Assembly (NCBI GenBank): GCA_014728115.1
Contig: WJME01000311.1
Span: forward strand, 1 to 39,002
DNA: 39,002 bases
From: Candidatus Zhuqueibacterota bacterium
Lineage (GTDB): Bacteria; Zhuqueibacterota; Zhuqueibacteria; Residuimicrobiales; Oceaniaggregativiventaceae
Direction of reading: 5' to 3'
In this document: positions 1 to 9,101 of the stretch, one piece after another
How the letters are laid out: every line of letters starts with the position of its first letter
Position numbering within the stretch: the stretch's first letter is position 1
Translations under genes and position numbers: made by a program
Notes under the pieces: model-generated
What the model was told of the DNA's origin: nothing
The model's input: only the letters and a program-made list of their open reading frames with translations
Databases searched by the model: none

Positions 1-336
1 GGGCACTATCACTCTGTACAATGGACCATTCGGTTTTGCCAAAAGCTCCTTTTTCTCTTTTTCCAGGATTTTCTGAATCAGACTATCCGATTCCAGACCG
101 CGATTAACCGCTTCTTGTACGATGAGCAAATCCGGGACATAGTTTGTATCGATGAATCGTTTGATTTGAAGTGGAGTGAAATTGCCAAACTCCTGAAACT
201 CCTGACTTTGAATAAAAGAATTCATGATTCTTTGGGTCAAAAGTCGTTGCTCTCCTACTTTGACGATCCATTCGTCATCGCGGCCAGCACATGCAAAAAG
301 ATAAAGAATGACCAATAAAAAAAGAAATCGTTTCAT
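1..336 (-). CDS. Lipoprotein with SurA/PpiC-like N-terminal region (partial)
   Basis: Open reading frame reading leftwards from an ATG at 336 and running off the window start, so only the first 112 residues are visible. They begin with a lipoprotein signal (MKRFLFLLVILYLFAC, lipobox LFAC, lipidated Cys at residue 16). Then comes a segment resembling the N-terminal helical region of parvulin-type chaperone-isomerases (SurA/PpiC): a 'V-x-VGEQRLL' strand, then helices with 'YVPDLLIVQEAVNRGLESDS'. A GAGG ribosome site lies about 7 bases before the ATG. In this family the protein would sit in the periplasm and help fold outer-membrane or secreted proteins. The catalytic parvulin domain would lie outside the window, so the family call is inference. 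It is divergent from an FKBP gene. Confidence 0.7.
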   Translation of the reverse strand, partial: MKRFLFLLVILYLFACAGRDDEWIVKVGEQRLLTQRIMNSFIQSQEFQEFGNFTPLQIKRFIDTNYVPDLLIVQEAVNRGLESDSLIQKILEKEKKELLAKPNGPLYRVIVP

Positions 337-490
337 CACACCCTCAGAATTTGCAACTGTATGAAAAAATCACTATCTTGCCACAAGGTAAAAAAACTTT
401 GTTTGATATCCAAATGCTAGATTTGATGAAGTAATTTGCAAAAAACTTTTGTTACTATGGGTAACCATCAAACCATTGAAAGGAGTTATT
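337..490. promoter_or_regulatory. Divergent intergenic region between two foldase genes
   Basis: About 150 AT-rich bases separate the divergently transcribed SurA/PpiC-like lipoprotein gene and the FKBP gene, so promoters for both must lie here or within the flanking ends. I could not assign a convincing -35/-10 pair, and no -24/-12 (sigma-54) match with correct spacing was found on either strand. Confidence 0.4.
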
Positions 491-919
491 TTGGCAAAAG
501 CAACTACCGGCAACAAAGTTAGCGTCCATTATACCGGACATTTGAAGGATGGCTATATTTTTGATAGTTCAGAAGGTCGTGAGCCGTTGACCTTTACATT
601 GGGAGAAAATTCTGTCATTTCCGGTTTTGAAGAAGCGGTGATTGGGATGGAACCCGGCGAAAAAAAGACGGTCACCATTACCCCGGATAAAGGATATGGT
701 GAAAAAAGAGATGATCTGGTTGCAGAGATGAATCGCGATCAGATCCCGGAGCATATTGAACCCAAAGAGGGCATGCAACTGGGATTAAAAACCAAAGATG
801 GTCGTGAAATTCCGGTTCGCATAACAGAGCTGGATGAGCAAAAAGTGACCCTGGATGCCAATCATGAGTTGGCCGGACAGACCCTGATTTTCGACCTCGA
901 ATTAGTCGAGGTTCAATAA
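491..919 (+). CDS. FKBP-type peptidyl-prolyl cis-trans isomerase, SlyD-like
   Basis: 142-residue prolyl isomerase of the short FKBP (SlyD/FkpB) class. The chain starts MAKATTGNKVSVHYTG, has the FKBP motif 'GYIFDSSEGREPLTF' and 'VISGFEEAVIGMEPGEKK', then the insert-in-flap region (about residues 65-125), and closes with 'LAGQTLIFDLELVEV', typical of SlyD. There is no signal peptide and no histidine-rich metal tail, so it should be cytoplasmic. I chose the TTG at 491 because an AGGAG lies 6 bases upstream. An earlier in-frame TTG at 449 would add 14 unconserved residues and has no ribosome site. It is divergent from a probable periplasmic isomerase, suggesting a protein-folding locus. Confidence 0.93.
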   Translation: MAKATTGNKVSVHYTGHLKDGYIFDSSEGREPLTFTLGENSVISGFEEAVIGMEPGEKKTVTITPDKGYGEKRDDLVAEMNRDQIPEHIEPKEGMQLGLKTKDGREIPVRITELDEQKVTLDANHELAGQTLIFDLELVEVQ

Positions 920-1157
920 ACGATATCGCATTCTGACAATGCACTGATGGATGGGAGGTCATAAATTCATTTCCCTCCCATCCATGAGAGTATAAAAGTG
1001 ATTTGTGCCCTCATCATGAATCCTGTATGCGCCCTCTCTGCGAACCACTCTGTCATCTGCCTCCGGATACACGTGTCAAGGGAATTATCCGTCTAAAATA
1101 GATTGTTACCACTAGTAAAACACGATGTAATTATAGTAATTCGCAATGGAGGAACGC
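920..1157. terminator. Hairpin after the FKBP gene; otherwise empty gap
   Basis: A perfect 12-bp inverted repeat (947-958 ATGGATGGGAGG with 974-985) with a 15-base loop follows the FKBP stop codon. No strong T-run follows it, so it may act as a weak terminator or as a 3' stabilising hairpin. I see no gene in the rest of the gap up to the next start. Confidence 0.5.
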
Positions 1158-1658
1158 GTGTCAAGATCTTTTGAATATAAATTCATGCAACAACAAGGAT
1201 TCATCGAGTCTGATGAGAACAGAGCTAAAACTCATTTTCGGGCGTTACAATGGCAGCCCAGAATCGTAGGGTCAGCTATTCTGGTCGGTATCATATTACA
1301 AAATCCGTGGATTTTTCTTGCTATATCGGCAATTCTGTGGATAAACACCCTTTTACCCCGTTTGAATCCCTTTGAACGACTCTATGACGCCACGCTGGGG
1401 AAAAGACGTTATGAAGGCAAACTGCCACCCGCGCCTGCTCCCCGCCGTTTCATGCAAGGAATGGCAGCCACGATCAATCTTATTGTTGCCCTGGCGCTAT
1501 GGGGAAATCAGATGGCAGTGGCTTTTATTTTCCAAATTTTTCTAATAGTTGCCTTTGGCCTGTTACTTTTTGGAAAATTTTGCCTGGGTGCATATCTCTA
1601 TCATTTGTTCAAGGGAAATAAAAAATTTGCACAGCAAACGAGTCCCTGGAGTCCATAA
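1158..1658 (+). CDS. DUF4395 family integral membrane protein
   Basis: Membrane protein of about 166 residues resembling the DUF4395 family. Supporting features are the 'NPFERLYD' linker between the first two and last two membrane segments, a proline-rich stretch 'PPAPAPRRFMQGMAA', and the C-terminal 'FCLGAYLYHL', which matches the conserved 'FCLGCYLY' of that family but with one Cys replaced by Ala. Roughly four hydrophobic segments are visible (near residues 40-55, 57-67, 105-120 and 122-145). An ATG at 1146 is in frame, but GGAGG (1148-1152) overlaps it and sits 5 bases before a GTG at 1158, so GTG is the better start. No function is established for the family; some members have been linked by context to thiol or sulfur chemistry, which cannot be confirmed here. 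Confidence 0.75.
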   Translation: MSRSFEYKFMQQQGFIESDENRAKTHFRALQWQPRIVGSAILVGIILQNPWIFLAISAILWINTLLPRLNPFERLYDATLGKRRYEGKLPPAPAPRRFMQGMAATINLIVALALWGNQMAVAFIFQIFLIVAFGLLLFGKFCLGAYLYHLFKGNKKFAQQTSPWSP

Positions 1659-1698
1659 ATTCCACAGCCATAGTATTCCCGCCGCTGAGCCAGACCGA

Positions 1699-1774
1699 AA
1701 AAAATAGAGGCCTCCTCGACTGCGTTCAATGAAAATGATAATCATCTATAATTTTCATTCGCAGCGGGGAGGCC
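1699..1774 (-). terminator. Intrinsic terminator for the uxaE transcript
   Basis: Long imperfect inverted repeat between two convergent genes: GGCCTCC..GACTGCG..AATGAAAAT (1709-1737) pairs with ATTTTCATT..CGCAG..GGGGAGGCC (1751-1774). Read on the minus strand the stem is followed by TATTTTTTT, so it fits an intrinsic terminator for the gene ending at 1801. It may also stop plus-strand transcription from the DUF4395 gene, though the T-run is poor on that side. Confidence 0.75.
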
Positions 1775-1800
1775 ATTATATTATCCCTTATTGACCCGTA

Positions 1801-3045
1801 TTATAAAAATAATCTCTTTATGTGACGGTCATATATATTTTCGGTCACATTTTTTGCAATAATATTCTGATGTTTTTCCAGGGCATTGCTGAAACGTTCA
1901 CGCATCTCTGCTGCGACCTTGTACCCGACATGTAATAATTGACGAAAATTTGGATTGTACAATTCACACGTCTGATCATGCCGCAAAGCCTGGGCAAAGA
2001 TATTTCCGTCCCAGGATTGAACTGTATCTGTGGAAGGAAGCTCATCAGGATCGATATCAATGACTGCGGCATAAGGTTTTGCCAGCTCATCATATCGCTC
2101 AAGAGCACGGCCATAAATTTCTTTGGCCAAAATGAGTCCATCTCCGCCGGCGAGAGCCAAACCGATCAATTCTTCAAGCCAGGTCGTCCCTGCGGTTTTG
2201 ATATGCAGCCCGGCATCGAATTTTTTGATGGCTCTTTTAATGGGTTCATAGATAGAAAACTTGTCACTTCCTGAATGCACACTCAATTTCAATGTTTCCG
2301 GCAACCCAAATTCAGAGATCGCAAAACGGATTACGGCCAAATCCTGTTCGAATTCCCGGCTAAATTGTTCGAGATCTCCTACATAGTCAACCCCTTTGTT
2401 AAACCGGCCTGTGAACTTTGGAGCGATCGTTTGAGCGGGGATCCCTTCCTGAGCAATGGCAGCGAGAATAAAGAACAATTCTGCCGGTGTTTGAGGATCC
2501 TCTGATTCGTCCATTGACACTTCAGTGATAAAGTACTCTTTGCCTTTATTTTCTTCGATATGTTTATAAATTTTGCCTGCCTCTTTTACGGCAAACAGAA
2601 ACTTTGTTCCGGCAGTTTCAATATCATTTTTTGAAACAGAGATCGGCTCATCGATACCCGGAATCTCCAGTTTGCCTATATATTTGCTGTTGCGATCGAC
2701 AAACGCATCGAGTTCCAGGTCCATGGGTTTTTGTCCGATATAATCAGCCACATCGAGCGTAAAAAAATCACTCACCTCGATAAAGCTATCCACAGTTTTC
2801 AGTCCAATATGATCAGCATCGACATAATAAGGGCCTTGCCAGTCCAGGGCTTTGATCGCGGCATCAGCTTCATTGCGAACACTGGTATGATCTGTCTGAA
2901 TGATCGCATGTTCGCGAAATGATTTGTTCCAGACCGGGGCGATTTCGACACCTGCTTCACGAGCTTTGATAAACGCTTGCAACTGGGCACGGCCCTGATG
3001 CGCAAAACGGTCTCCGATCCCCATCGAGTATTTTGCAATTTTCAT
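1801..3045 (-). CDS. uxaE: Tagaturonate/fructuronate epimerase UxaE
   Basis: 414-residue protein resembling UxaE (PF16257), which interconverts D-tagaturonate and D-fructuronate in galacturonate/glucuronate catabolism, a route known from Thermotoga-type bacteria. Recognisable family features are the start 'IAKYSMGIGDRFAHQGRAQLQA', a central 'ADHIGLKTVDSFIEVSDFFTLDVA', 'LSVHSGSDKFSIYEPI' and 'HIKTAGTTWLEELIGLA', whose His and acidic residues probably bind the metal. The length is normal. An AGGAG stands 7 bases before the ATG. It follows topA by 13 bases and is probably cotranscribed with it, which is odd functionally. The rest of the uronate pathway is not in the window, although an alpha-L-rhamnosidase and a sulfatase lie about 30 kb away. 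Confidence 0.88.
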   Translation of the reverse strand: MKIAKYSMGIGDRFAHQGRAQLQAFIKAREAGVEIAPVWNKSFREHAIIQTDHTSVRNEADAAIKALDWQGPYYVDADHIGLKTVDSFIEVSDFFTLDVADYIGQKPMDLELDAFVDRNSKYIGKLEIPGIDEPISVSKNDIETAGTKFLFAVKEAGKIYKHIEENKGKEYFITEVSMDESEDPQTPAELFFILAAIAQEGIPAQTIAPKFTGRFNKGVDYVGDLEQFSREFEQDLAVIRFAISEFGLPETLKLSVHSGSDKFSIYEPIKRAIKKFDAGLHIKTAGTTWLEELIGLALAGGDGLILAKEIYGRALERYDELAKPYAAVIDIDPDELPSTDTVQSWDGNIFAQALRHDQTCELYNPNFRQLLHVGYKVAAEMRERFSNALEKHQNIIAKNVTENIYDRHIKRLFL

Positions 3046-3058
3046 AATATCTCCTTAG

Positions 3059-5662
3059 CTATTTTGATTTTTTTGTCCAATTCCATTCGCCATTTTCATA
3101 ATGGGCTATCCATTTTGTGGCTTTGCCATCTTTTTCTGAGCCCAGGACTTGTTCACGTTCTTTGCGTTTGAACCGTATGATGGCAGGATTTCCCTCCGGA
3201 TCTGTTTGGGGTGCATCCGCAAGATAGAGAAATTTTTCATCCAGTTCATCGCGATGGCGCGTCAAATCCTCCACGCGCGGGCTGCGGGTTTCACGGGATC
3301 TGGGAAAATTATGCGCAGCGAGAAAGACACCGGCTGCGCCGTCTCGTAAAACAAAATAAGCCTCCGATTGGCTACATTTTAATTCCGGCATGGGTACAGG
3401 ATCGGCTTTGGGCGGTGCCGGCTGACCATTTCGCATAAGCTTGCGCGTATTTTTGCAATCAGGATATCGCGTGCACCCAAAATATTTACCAAACCGCCCG
3501 GTTTTTAACTGCATGTCGGCCCCACACTTGTCACACTCTATAACCGGTCCTTCATACCCCTTGATGCGAAATTGTCCCTTTTCAATTTCCATCCCCTGGC
3601 AATCCGGATTATTACCACAAACATGAAGACAGGTCTCGGTATCGACGAGATAACTTTCCATGGCAGTGTGACAGACCTGACAACGACGTTTTGCCATCAA
3701 CTCTTTGGCATCGTTCTCTTTTCCCTCTACAGCTTCTGATTCTGAACCGGGAACAAGATTGATCGTTTCTTTACAGCGTTCTTTTGGGGGCAATTCATAG
3801 CCACTGCAACTGAGAAAAACGCCGGTTCTCGCAGTGCGAATCATCATGGGTTTCCCGCACGTGGGACAATAAATCTCTTCAGTCAAAACAGGCGAATTGG
3901 GTCGCATCTTGGTCTCAGCTGTCTCAAGATGCTCTTTAAAGTCGCTGTAAAATTGATCCAGGACCTCACGCCACTTTGCTTCACCCTGGGCAATCTTGTC
4001 CAGGTCATCTTCCATGCTAGCTGTAAACCCATAATCCATCAGGTCGTCAAAGTTTTCCACCAATCGATCGGTTACGATCTCGCCGATTTTTTGAGCATAA
4101 AACCGCTTTTTTACGAGTTCAACATATCCACGATCCTGGATTGTGGAAATAATTGGAGCATATGTGGACGGTCTGCCGATCCCCAAACGCTCCAACTCCC
4201 GTACCAGAGTCGCCTCAGTGTACCTGGCAGGCGGTTTGGTGAAATGCTGGGTAGAAATCAGCTCTTGCAAGGGCAGGTCCTGGTCCACAGCGACCTGTGG
4301 CAAGATCGCGTCGCTATCATCCTTTTTTGCGGCAGGAGGCAAAACCCGCATCCAACCGTCGAAACGCATGATTCGCCCGGTGGCCCGCAACTGATAATCA
4401 CCTGCCTGAATATCGATACGGGTATTATCAAACTCGGCCGCAGGCATTTGGCAGGCAACGAATCGCCGCCAGATGAGATCATATAAACGCTGTTGATCAC
4501 GCTCCAGTGTCGTCAGCTTTTCCGGTGTTTTTGTGACATCAGTGGGCCTGATCGCTTCATGTGCTTCCTGAGCTCCTTGTTTACTGGCATAGATGCGCGG
4601 TTTGGGCAAGAGGTAACGTTTACCAAACGCACTCTCGATATAATGACGGCACTGAGAGAGAGCGCCACTACTGATTTGTGTGGAATCAGTCCTCATGTAG
4701 GTAATGAGTCCGGCCTCATATAGCCGCTGAGCTAAAAGCATGGTTTTTTTCACGCTAAACCCCAAACGCTGGCTGGCCATCTGCTGCAGGGTCGTGGTAA
4801 TAAAGGGAGGAGAAGGATTTTGCTTGCTCGGTTTCATCGAGCGATCCAAAACCACAAATTTTTGTCCCTTGAGATAATCCTCGGCGCTTCTGATCTCCTC
4901 CTCTGAAACAGGCTTGAAGGGTTTATTCTGATATTTTATCACCTGTGCCCGAAAAATGGACGAGGCTTCCAAGTCGGCAAAGAGTTTCCAATATTCTTCA
5001 GGTACAAACGCCCGGATGTCCCGTTCGCGTTCCACAATCAAACGAACGGCAACCGATTGTACCCGTCCGGCCGAGAGTCCCCGGGCAATTTTTTTCCACA
5101 AGAGAGGCGAAACCATGAACCCCACCACACGATCCAGAAACCGTCGTGTTTGCTGGGCATTGACACGGTCGATATTCAATTCAGTAGGGGTTTCAAAAGC
5201 AGCTCGGATAGCCGGACGAGTGATTTCACTGAATATGACCCGTCTATATCTCTCAGGGTCTCCTCCTATCGCTTCACGCAAATGCCAGGCAATCGCCTCA
5301 CCTTCACGATCGAGATCGGTAGCCAGATAGATGACATCGCTCCTGGCCGCAAGGCTTTTCAATTCTTTGACCACCTTGTGTTTACCCGGCAGAATTTCAT
5401 AATGAGCTTTCCAGTCATGCTCGGGATCGATGGCCATGTTTCGGATAAGACGCTCTTGTTCTCTCTGTTTACGCAACTCTATTTTTTCTTTCTCGCTCAA
5501 TCCTTTTGTGGAAATTCTCTTTGCCGGAGAATGACCACCGGATTTGACAGGTAAATCCCGCACGTGTCCCATGCTGGATTTGACCTGATAGTCCTGCCCC
5601 AGATACTTGTTAATGGTTTTGGCTTTGGCAGGTGATTCAACAATGACGAGTGCTGTAGGCAT
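3059..5662 (-). CDS. topA: DNA topoisomerase I (type IA)
   Basis: 867-residue type IA topoisomerase that relaxes negative supercoils through a 5'-phosphotyrosine intermediate. The N-terminal Toprim domain starts '[19 protein letters not shown]' and carries the acidic '[13 protein letters not shown]'. The catalytic tyrosine is in '[14 protein letters not shown]' (about residue 325). The C-terminal third has three recognisable Cys4-type zinc modules ([16 protein letters not shown] with CGNNPDCQG, and CDKCGADM with CTRYPDCKN), then a Toprim-associated C-terminal repeat ending in a basic tail. Length and order are typical of bacterial TopA. It lies between a peptidase gene (21 bases upstream) and uxaE (13 bases downstream), so translation is probably coupled across a three-gene operon. 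Confidence 0.98.
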   Translation of the reverse strand: MPTALVIVESPAKAKTINKYLGQDYQVKSSMGHVRDLPVKSGGHSPAKRISTKGLSEKEKIELRKQREQERLIRNMAIDPEHDWKAHYEILPGKHKVVKELKSLAARSDVIYLATDLDREGEAIAWHLREAIGGDPERYRRVIFSEITRPAIRAAFETPTELNIDRVNAQQTRRFLDRVVGFMVSPLLWKKIARGLSAGRVQSVAVRLIVERERDIRAFVPEEYWKLFADLEASSIFRAQVIKYQNKPFKPVSEEEIRSAEDYLKGQKFVVLDRSMKPSKQNPSPPFITTTLQQMASQRLGFSVKKTMLLAQRLYEAGLITYMRTDSTQISSGALSQCRHYIESAFGKRYLLPKPRIYASKQGAQEAHEAIRPTDVTKTPEKLTTLERDQQRLYDLIWRRFVACQMPAAEFDNTRIDIQAGDYQLRATGRIMRFDGWMRVLPPAAKKDDSDAILPQVAVDQDLPLQELISTQHFTKPPARYTEATLVRELERLGIGRPSTYAPIISTIQDRGYVELVKKRFYAQKIGEIVTDRLVENFDDLMDYGFTASMEDDLDKIAQGEAKWREVLDQFYSDFKEHLETAETKMRPNSPVLTEEIYCPTCGKPMMIRTARTGVFLSCSGYELPPKERCKETINLVPGSESEAVEGKENDAKELMAKRRCQVCHTAMESYLVDTETCLHVCGNNPDCQGMEIEKGQFRIKGYEGPVIECDKCGADMQLKTGRFGKYFGCTRYPDCKNTRKLMRNGQPAPPKADPVPMPELKCSQSEAYFVLRDGAAGVFLAAHNFPRSRETRSPRVEDLTRHRDELDEKFLYLADAPQTDPEGNPAIIRFKRKEREQVLGSEKDGKATKWIAHYENGEWNWTKKSK

Positions 5663-5670
5663 ATTTGATC

Positions 5671-5685
5671 AACCTCCGGGAGGTT
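5671..5685 (-). promoter_or_regulatory. Palindrome covering the topA ribosome binding site
   Basis: AACCTCCGGGAGGTT is a 7+1+7 palindrome. On the minus strand it contains the GGAGG ribosome site of topA and touches the stop codon of the upstream peptidase gene. Ribosomes finishing the peptidase could keep the site open, which would couple the two genes. The one-base centre means only the outer pairs can form a real hairpin, so the effect is speculative. Confidence 0.35.
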
Positions 5686-7336
5686 AGGGATTGACATATT
5701 GTTCGACGAAATATTCGGGGGTCAAAGGCTCGCCAGTGGCCCGGGTAATCATCTCACTCCAGAGGAATCGATTGCCCGGTTCAAACACTTGAGCTCTCAT
5801 AAAGTCACCCAGTTTCTCATTGTCCACAATCTGTGAATCGGATTTTTTCAAGGTGTGATGCAGCTGCGAAGCAAAAAGCTCACCGAGCAGATAATTATGA
5901 TAATAACAGGGAGCAATCGTAAAGTGAATCTTGGCAGCCCAGTCTGGCTTTGTTCTGTTGGCAGGGGGCTTGACGAGCTGAAATTTGGATACGGTTTTCC
6001 ACCACAGAGAATTCAAATCCTGATCAGGATCAGCGTAAAGCTGTTTTTCAAATTCAAACATCACCATTGCCCAGCGAGCAAATATGAGTTGTTTCAGGCG
6101 TGCATATTTACGGCCAATCGCTGCAATGGGTTTTACCTGCGATTCATTCAAATTCAGCATGGCCATCATCCATTCCGGTTCACGGCTCAATCGACCGAAA
6201 AACATGGCTACAGCCTCTGTGGTAAACGCATGAGCGGGTTCTCGCAAAAGATAAGGCAAATCAGGATCATGATATTTGTCGTAAACAGCATGACCCAGTT
6301 CGTGCAGAGTGGTCTCCATCCAACGCTCAGTCGGGGTGATGTTACACAAAATTCGCACATCACCCTGCCGGTCGATATCGATGCAAAAAGCATGCGGATT
6401 CTTTTTATCCCGTTCGTACAAGTCACTGTTCTGTAGAATCGACTCTACAGGTAATCCGATGCCGAAATAGAATTGTTCTGCTAAATCTTTGATATTTTCA
6501 TCTTTGTAAAAAGTATCCAGGTCCAAATCATAGACCAAAGGCGTCTCCTGAAAAAAGGGATCGTGATAGTGCCACGGCATGAGCCCCCCGACACCTACCC
6601 CGTACATTTCCGCAAGGATGCCATCGAGTTCTTTTTTCAGCTCTGCAAAGGGTTCATTCGTCAACTCGTAAAGCTGAGAAAAGATTTCAGTGATCGTCTC
6701 AACATCCTGTTCACCAGTGGCAAGCGTAAACGTGTGATAATTTTCATACCCCAAATTTTGAGCGAGCTGGTTTCGCAGTTTTACGAGACGAATGATATCC
6801 CCGGATACCTGCTCACCCACCTGCTTACTCGCCAGCCAGGCCTGCTTGCGTTTTAGAGAATCTGTCTCTTTTTTTAGAATCTCGTCGATTTCACTGGCAC
6901 TGACTTTATGCCCGTCAATGCTACCTCGAAAGGTACTAAAGGTTTGTTCGATCTTGGTGCTCAACTCGACGATTTCTTTGAGCAATTCATCCTTGGCCTG
7001 GTTCTCTAGAAAAGAGAGATAAAGTACATCCAATTGGCGTTTTAATAGGCCATCCTCCTGGGAATTTTCCTGCCGAAGCTGTTTTAAGAATTCAAAATCT
7101 TGCTTACTGGCATAAATCCGACGAATCTCCAGATCCAGTTGACCATATTCTTTGTAATACTTTTCATCCCCCGTGGTGGCTGCGTTCCAATAAGCCAGGG
7201 CGGCGCGTTTTTGTAAAGGTTCTACTTTTGCAGTGTGCTCATGAATAAATGATTGCAATGATTTCTCCGACTGGCTTTGACATGACAACAAACTGATCAG
7301 AAAACCGACCAAAATGAGCAAATAGATCCGTTTCAT
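5684..7336 (-). CDS. Zinc metallopeptidase lipoprotein, M2/M3 (peptidyl-dipeptidase-like)
   Basis: 550-residue lipoprotein with a clear signal (MKRIYLLILVGFLISLLSC, lipidated Cys19), so it should be anchored in the cell envelope. The body is mostly helical, as in the M2/M3 oligopeptidases. The zinc site is visible as HELGH in 'TLHELGHAVYDKYHDPDLPY' (near residue 340), and the third ligand is probably the Glu in 'AFTTEAVAMFFGRLSREPEW' about 25 residues later. The N-terminal 'AYWNAATTGDEKYYKEYG' resembles annotated M2 (ACE-like) bacterial peptidases. The expected role is trimming peptides in the periplasm. A GGAGGAG ribosome site precedes the ATG closely. M2 versus M3 cannot be settled by eye. 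It is the first gene of a run with topA and uxaE. Confidence 0.82.
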   Translation of the reverse strand: MKRIYLLILVGFLISLLSCQSQSEKSLQSFIHEHTAKVEPLQKRAALAYWNAATTGDEKYYKEYGQLDLEIRRIYASKQDFEFLKQLRQENSQEDGLLKRQLDVLYLSFLENQAKDELLKEIVELSTKIEQTFSTFRGSIDGHKVSASEIDEILKKETDSLKRKQAWLASKQVGEQVSGDIIRLVKLRNQLAQNLGYENYHTFTLATGEQDVETITEIFSQLYELTNEPFAELKKELDGILAEMYGVGVGGLMPWHYHDPFFQETPLVYDLDLDTFYKDENIKDLAEQFYFGIGLPVESILQNSDLYERDKKNPHAFCIDIDRQGDVRILCNITPTERWMETTLHELGHAVYDKYHDPDLPYLLREPAHAFTTEAVAMFFGRLSREPEWMMAMLNLNESQVKPIAAIGRKYARLKQLIFARWAMVMFEFEKQLYADPDQDLNSLWWKTVSKFQLVKPPANRTKPDWAAKIHFTIAPCYYHNYLLGELFASQLHHTLKKSDSQIVDNEKLGDFMRAQVFEPGNRFLWSEMITRATGEPLTPEYFVEQYVNP

Positions 7337-7706
7337 TTCTCCTCCGGTACAGGCATTTACAGTCGCAAAAAATGGTTATCTCTGTGGACATTGACCTCGA
7401 TCTCATCAATCCTAATATATCAGTTTTCTCTTTAAAGTTCCAGCCTTTTTATGACTGGTTCAATGGGTACCACTTTTGGCGGTTCATAAGGTACCAAATG
7501 GGGGATTCGTACCAGGCCAGCATGATCCTGTTGTCCGTACCCACAAAACAGCCCATTAAAATAAAGTTTTAAAAAACAAATATTTAAAACTGGACCCCGC
7601 CAAAAAATGAATTCAATCCACTTTTGGCATGCTCATTGCATAAGAATAATATGAACCGGGTAATGAGAAAGAGTTGAAAAAATTTGTTAAAAAGAGAGGT
7701 GTTTCT
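7337..7706. promoter_or_regulatory. Gap with repeated GTACC sites and a sigma-54 promoter
   Basis: This 370-base gap lies between the divergent peptidase gene and the first HEAT-repeat gene. A small open frame at 7372-7572 has no ribosome site and no recognisable product. Four GTACC sites fall within about 90 bases: TGGTTCAATGGGTACCA (7456-7472), an inverted TTGG..CCAA site (7476-7497), TGGGGGATTCGTACCA (7499-7514) and TCCGTACCC (7534-7542). A -24/-12 promoter follows at 7625-7640. The layout is that of upstream activator sites 80-170 bases before a sigma-54 promoter. An AT-rich stretch lies between them, as is often seen where DNA must bend. Confidence 0.6.
7625..7640 (+). promoter_or_regulatory. 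Sigma-54 (-24/-12) promoter of the first HEAT gene
   Basis: TGGCATGCTCATTGCA matches the consensus TGGCACG-N4-TTGCW with one change (C to T) and has the exact 10-base spacing between the GG and GC doublets. The predicted start of transcription is near 7651, leaving a leader of about 56 bases before the ATG at 7707. Confidence 0.75.
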
Positions 7707-8102
7707 ATGAAGTCCATCAAGAGTGTTGTGATTGCTTTGATCGCAGGTGCTGCAATTTTTTCTACGACAGTCGCCAAAGAATCTGTGAGAGCAGATGCAT
7801 CTACGATGAGCCAAAAAGACCAGAAATTGGTCACACAATTAAAGTCCGCTGACCTGGACCAACGCGTAAAAGCGGCACAGGAGCTGGGGGAACGTAAAGT
7901 TCAAGGTGCTGTAAAAGAATTGACCAATATGCTACAAAACGACAAAGAATATCGTGCCCGAATCGTTGCAGGAATGGCGCTTGTAGAAATCGGGGATGCC
8001 GCTGCACTGGATGCTCTCAAGAAACAAGCAGAAAATGATCCCGTAAAAACAGCCCGTACCGCCATGAAAGCGATGGCATCCAAACTTGAAGAACAGATCT
8101 AG
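7707..8102 (+). CDS. Small exported HEAT-repeat protein (paralogue 1)
   Basis: 131-residue protein with a Sec signal peptide (about residues 1-23, MKSIKSVVIALIAGAAIFSTTVA, then KES) and a mature part of HEAT-like helical repeats. One repeat spans 'DQRVKAAQELGERKVQGAVK' and the next 'YRARIVAGMALVEIGDAAAL'. The start at 7707 is chosen because AGAGAGG lies 7 bases upstream and the signal peptide begins there; an earlier in-frame codon at 7674 has neither. A close paralogue lies at 17719-18099 (about 40% identical by eye over the mature part). Both have sigma-54 promoters and strong terminators, so each is its own transcription unit. The cellular role is unknown; HEAT repeats usually bind proteins. 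Confidence 0.85.
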   Translation: MKSIKSVVIALIAGAAIFSTTVAKESVRADASTMSQKDQKLVTQLKSADLDQRVKAAQELGERKVQGAVKELTNMLQNDKEYRARIVAGMALVEIGDAAALDALKKQAENDPVKTARTAMKAMASKLEEQI

Positions 8103-8121
8103 ATTTTTTAAACCCTACACC

Positions 8122-8158
8122 AAGGGTGGATCTCTTGAGAGGTCCGCCCTTTTTTTTT
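8122..8158 (+). terminator. Intrinsic terminator of the first HEAT gene
   Basis: AAGGGTGGATCTC pairs with GAGGTCCGCCCTT around a TTGA loop, followed by a run of eight to nine T. It closes the HEAT gene as a single-gene transcript and separates it from the menaquinone cluster. Confidence 0.93.
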
Positions 8159-8277
8159 GAATTGCAATTGTCCTCAAAAATGCTTTCTTACATTGCAGTC
8201 TGTCCGTGAAAACAGTGGAATATTCCAGGCAGAGAAATGATTGTTTATAATCCAGGACTGATCAATGTAGGAGCCTC

Positions 8278-9000
8278 ATGTCTGAATTACACTCCCCATC
8301 AAGACATCGTATCTGGCAGATGTTCGACAGGATTGCACATCGCTATGATCTACTCAATAGAGTCCTCTCTCTCCGAAGAGATGTGGCCTGGCGTAAGGAA
8401 CTGGGTCGACATATCCCGGTATCGGCATATCTCAGAGTATTGGATATCGCCACAGGCACTGCTGATATCCCCTTAATGCTGAGTGCTGATCATTCAATGG
8501 ACCTCATTATTGGGGCAGACCGATCATTCGAAATGCTCAAGATCGGGCGCGTCAAGGTCACAGACCCACCAAGAGCAGATCTGTATTTAATGCCTGCTGA
8601 TGGCATGTTTTTACCGTTTTCGCAAAATGCCTTCAATATCACGACCATCGCGTTTGGTATAAGAAACATGAAAAATATAGATCTCGCCCTGCAAGAGATG
8701 TATCGTGTGCTCTCTTTGAACGGCAAAGCATTGATTCTTGAATTTGCCCTCCCATCAAATCCGGTCATACGTAAAGCATATCTCTTTTATTTTCGAAACC
8801 TCTTGCCCATTTTGGGGGGCATGATTTCCGGCGATATTCCTGCCTATCGATATTTAAACCAGTCCGTTGAGACATTTCCCTATGGCAATCAATTCTGTCA
8901 AAAAATGGAACAGGCCGGATTTGTGCAGGTGGGATTTAAAGCCATGACATTTGGAATTTGTTGTTTGTATTGGGGCGAAAAGAGAGAAAATATTGGATAA
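8278..9000 (+). CDS. menG: Demethylmenaquinone methyltransferase (UbiE/MenG)
   Basis: 240-residue class I SAM-dependent methyltransferase of the UbiE/MenG family, which performs the final C-methylation of demethylmenaquinone. The family opening 'IWQMFDRIAHRYDLLNRVLS' is clear. The SAM motif I is 'VLDIATGTADIPL' (about residues 54-66), and later family motifs are 'AFGIRNM' and 'EMYRVLSLNGKALILEF'. The start has TAGGAG 6 bases upstream. It opens the men cluster but is followed by a 101-base gap, so menF onward could have its own promoter. Length is normal for the family. Confidence 0.95.
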   Translation: MSELHSPSRHRIWQMFDRIAHRYDLLNRVLSLRRDVAWRKELGRHIPVSAYLRVLDIATGTADIPLMLSADHSMDLIIGADRSFEMLKIGRVKVTDPPRADLYLMPADGMFLPFSQNAFNITTIAFGIRNMKNIDLALQEMYRVLSLNGKALILEFALPSNPVIRKAYLFYFRNLLPILGGMISGDIPAYRYLNQSVETFPYGNQFCQKMEQAGFVQVGFKAMTFGICCLYWGEKRENIG

Positions 9001-9101
9001 GGAGAATGAATTTCTTATCTTTACTATTCGTTTGTTCATAAAATTACGGCAATCATTAGTTTGGATTCAGGTTATTACGATAGCTTAGACCTAGAAAAAC
9101 C

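Noticed and set aside
3929..4486. 185-codon open frame opposite topA
   Set aside because: Antisense to an intact topoisomerase frame; no start signal or recognisable domain.
7372..7572. 67-codon open frame between the peptidase and the first HEAT gene
   Set aside because: No ribosome site, low-complexity translation, and it covers the repeated GTACC sites, so it is better seen as regulatory DNA.
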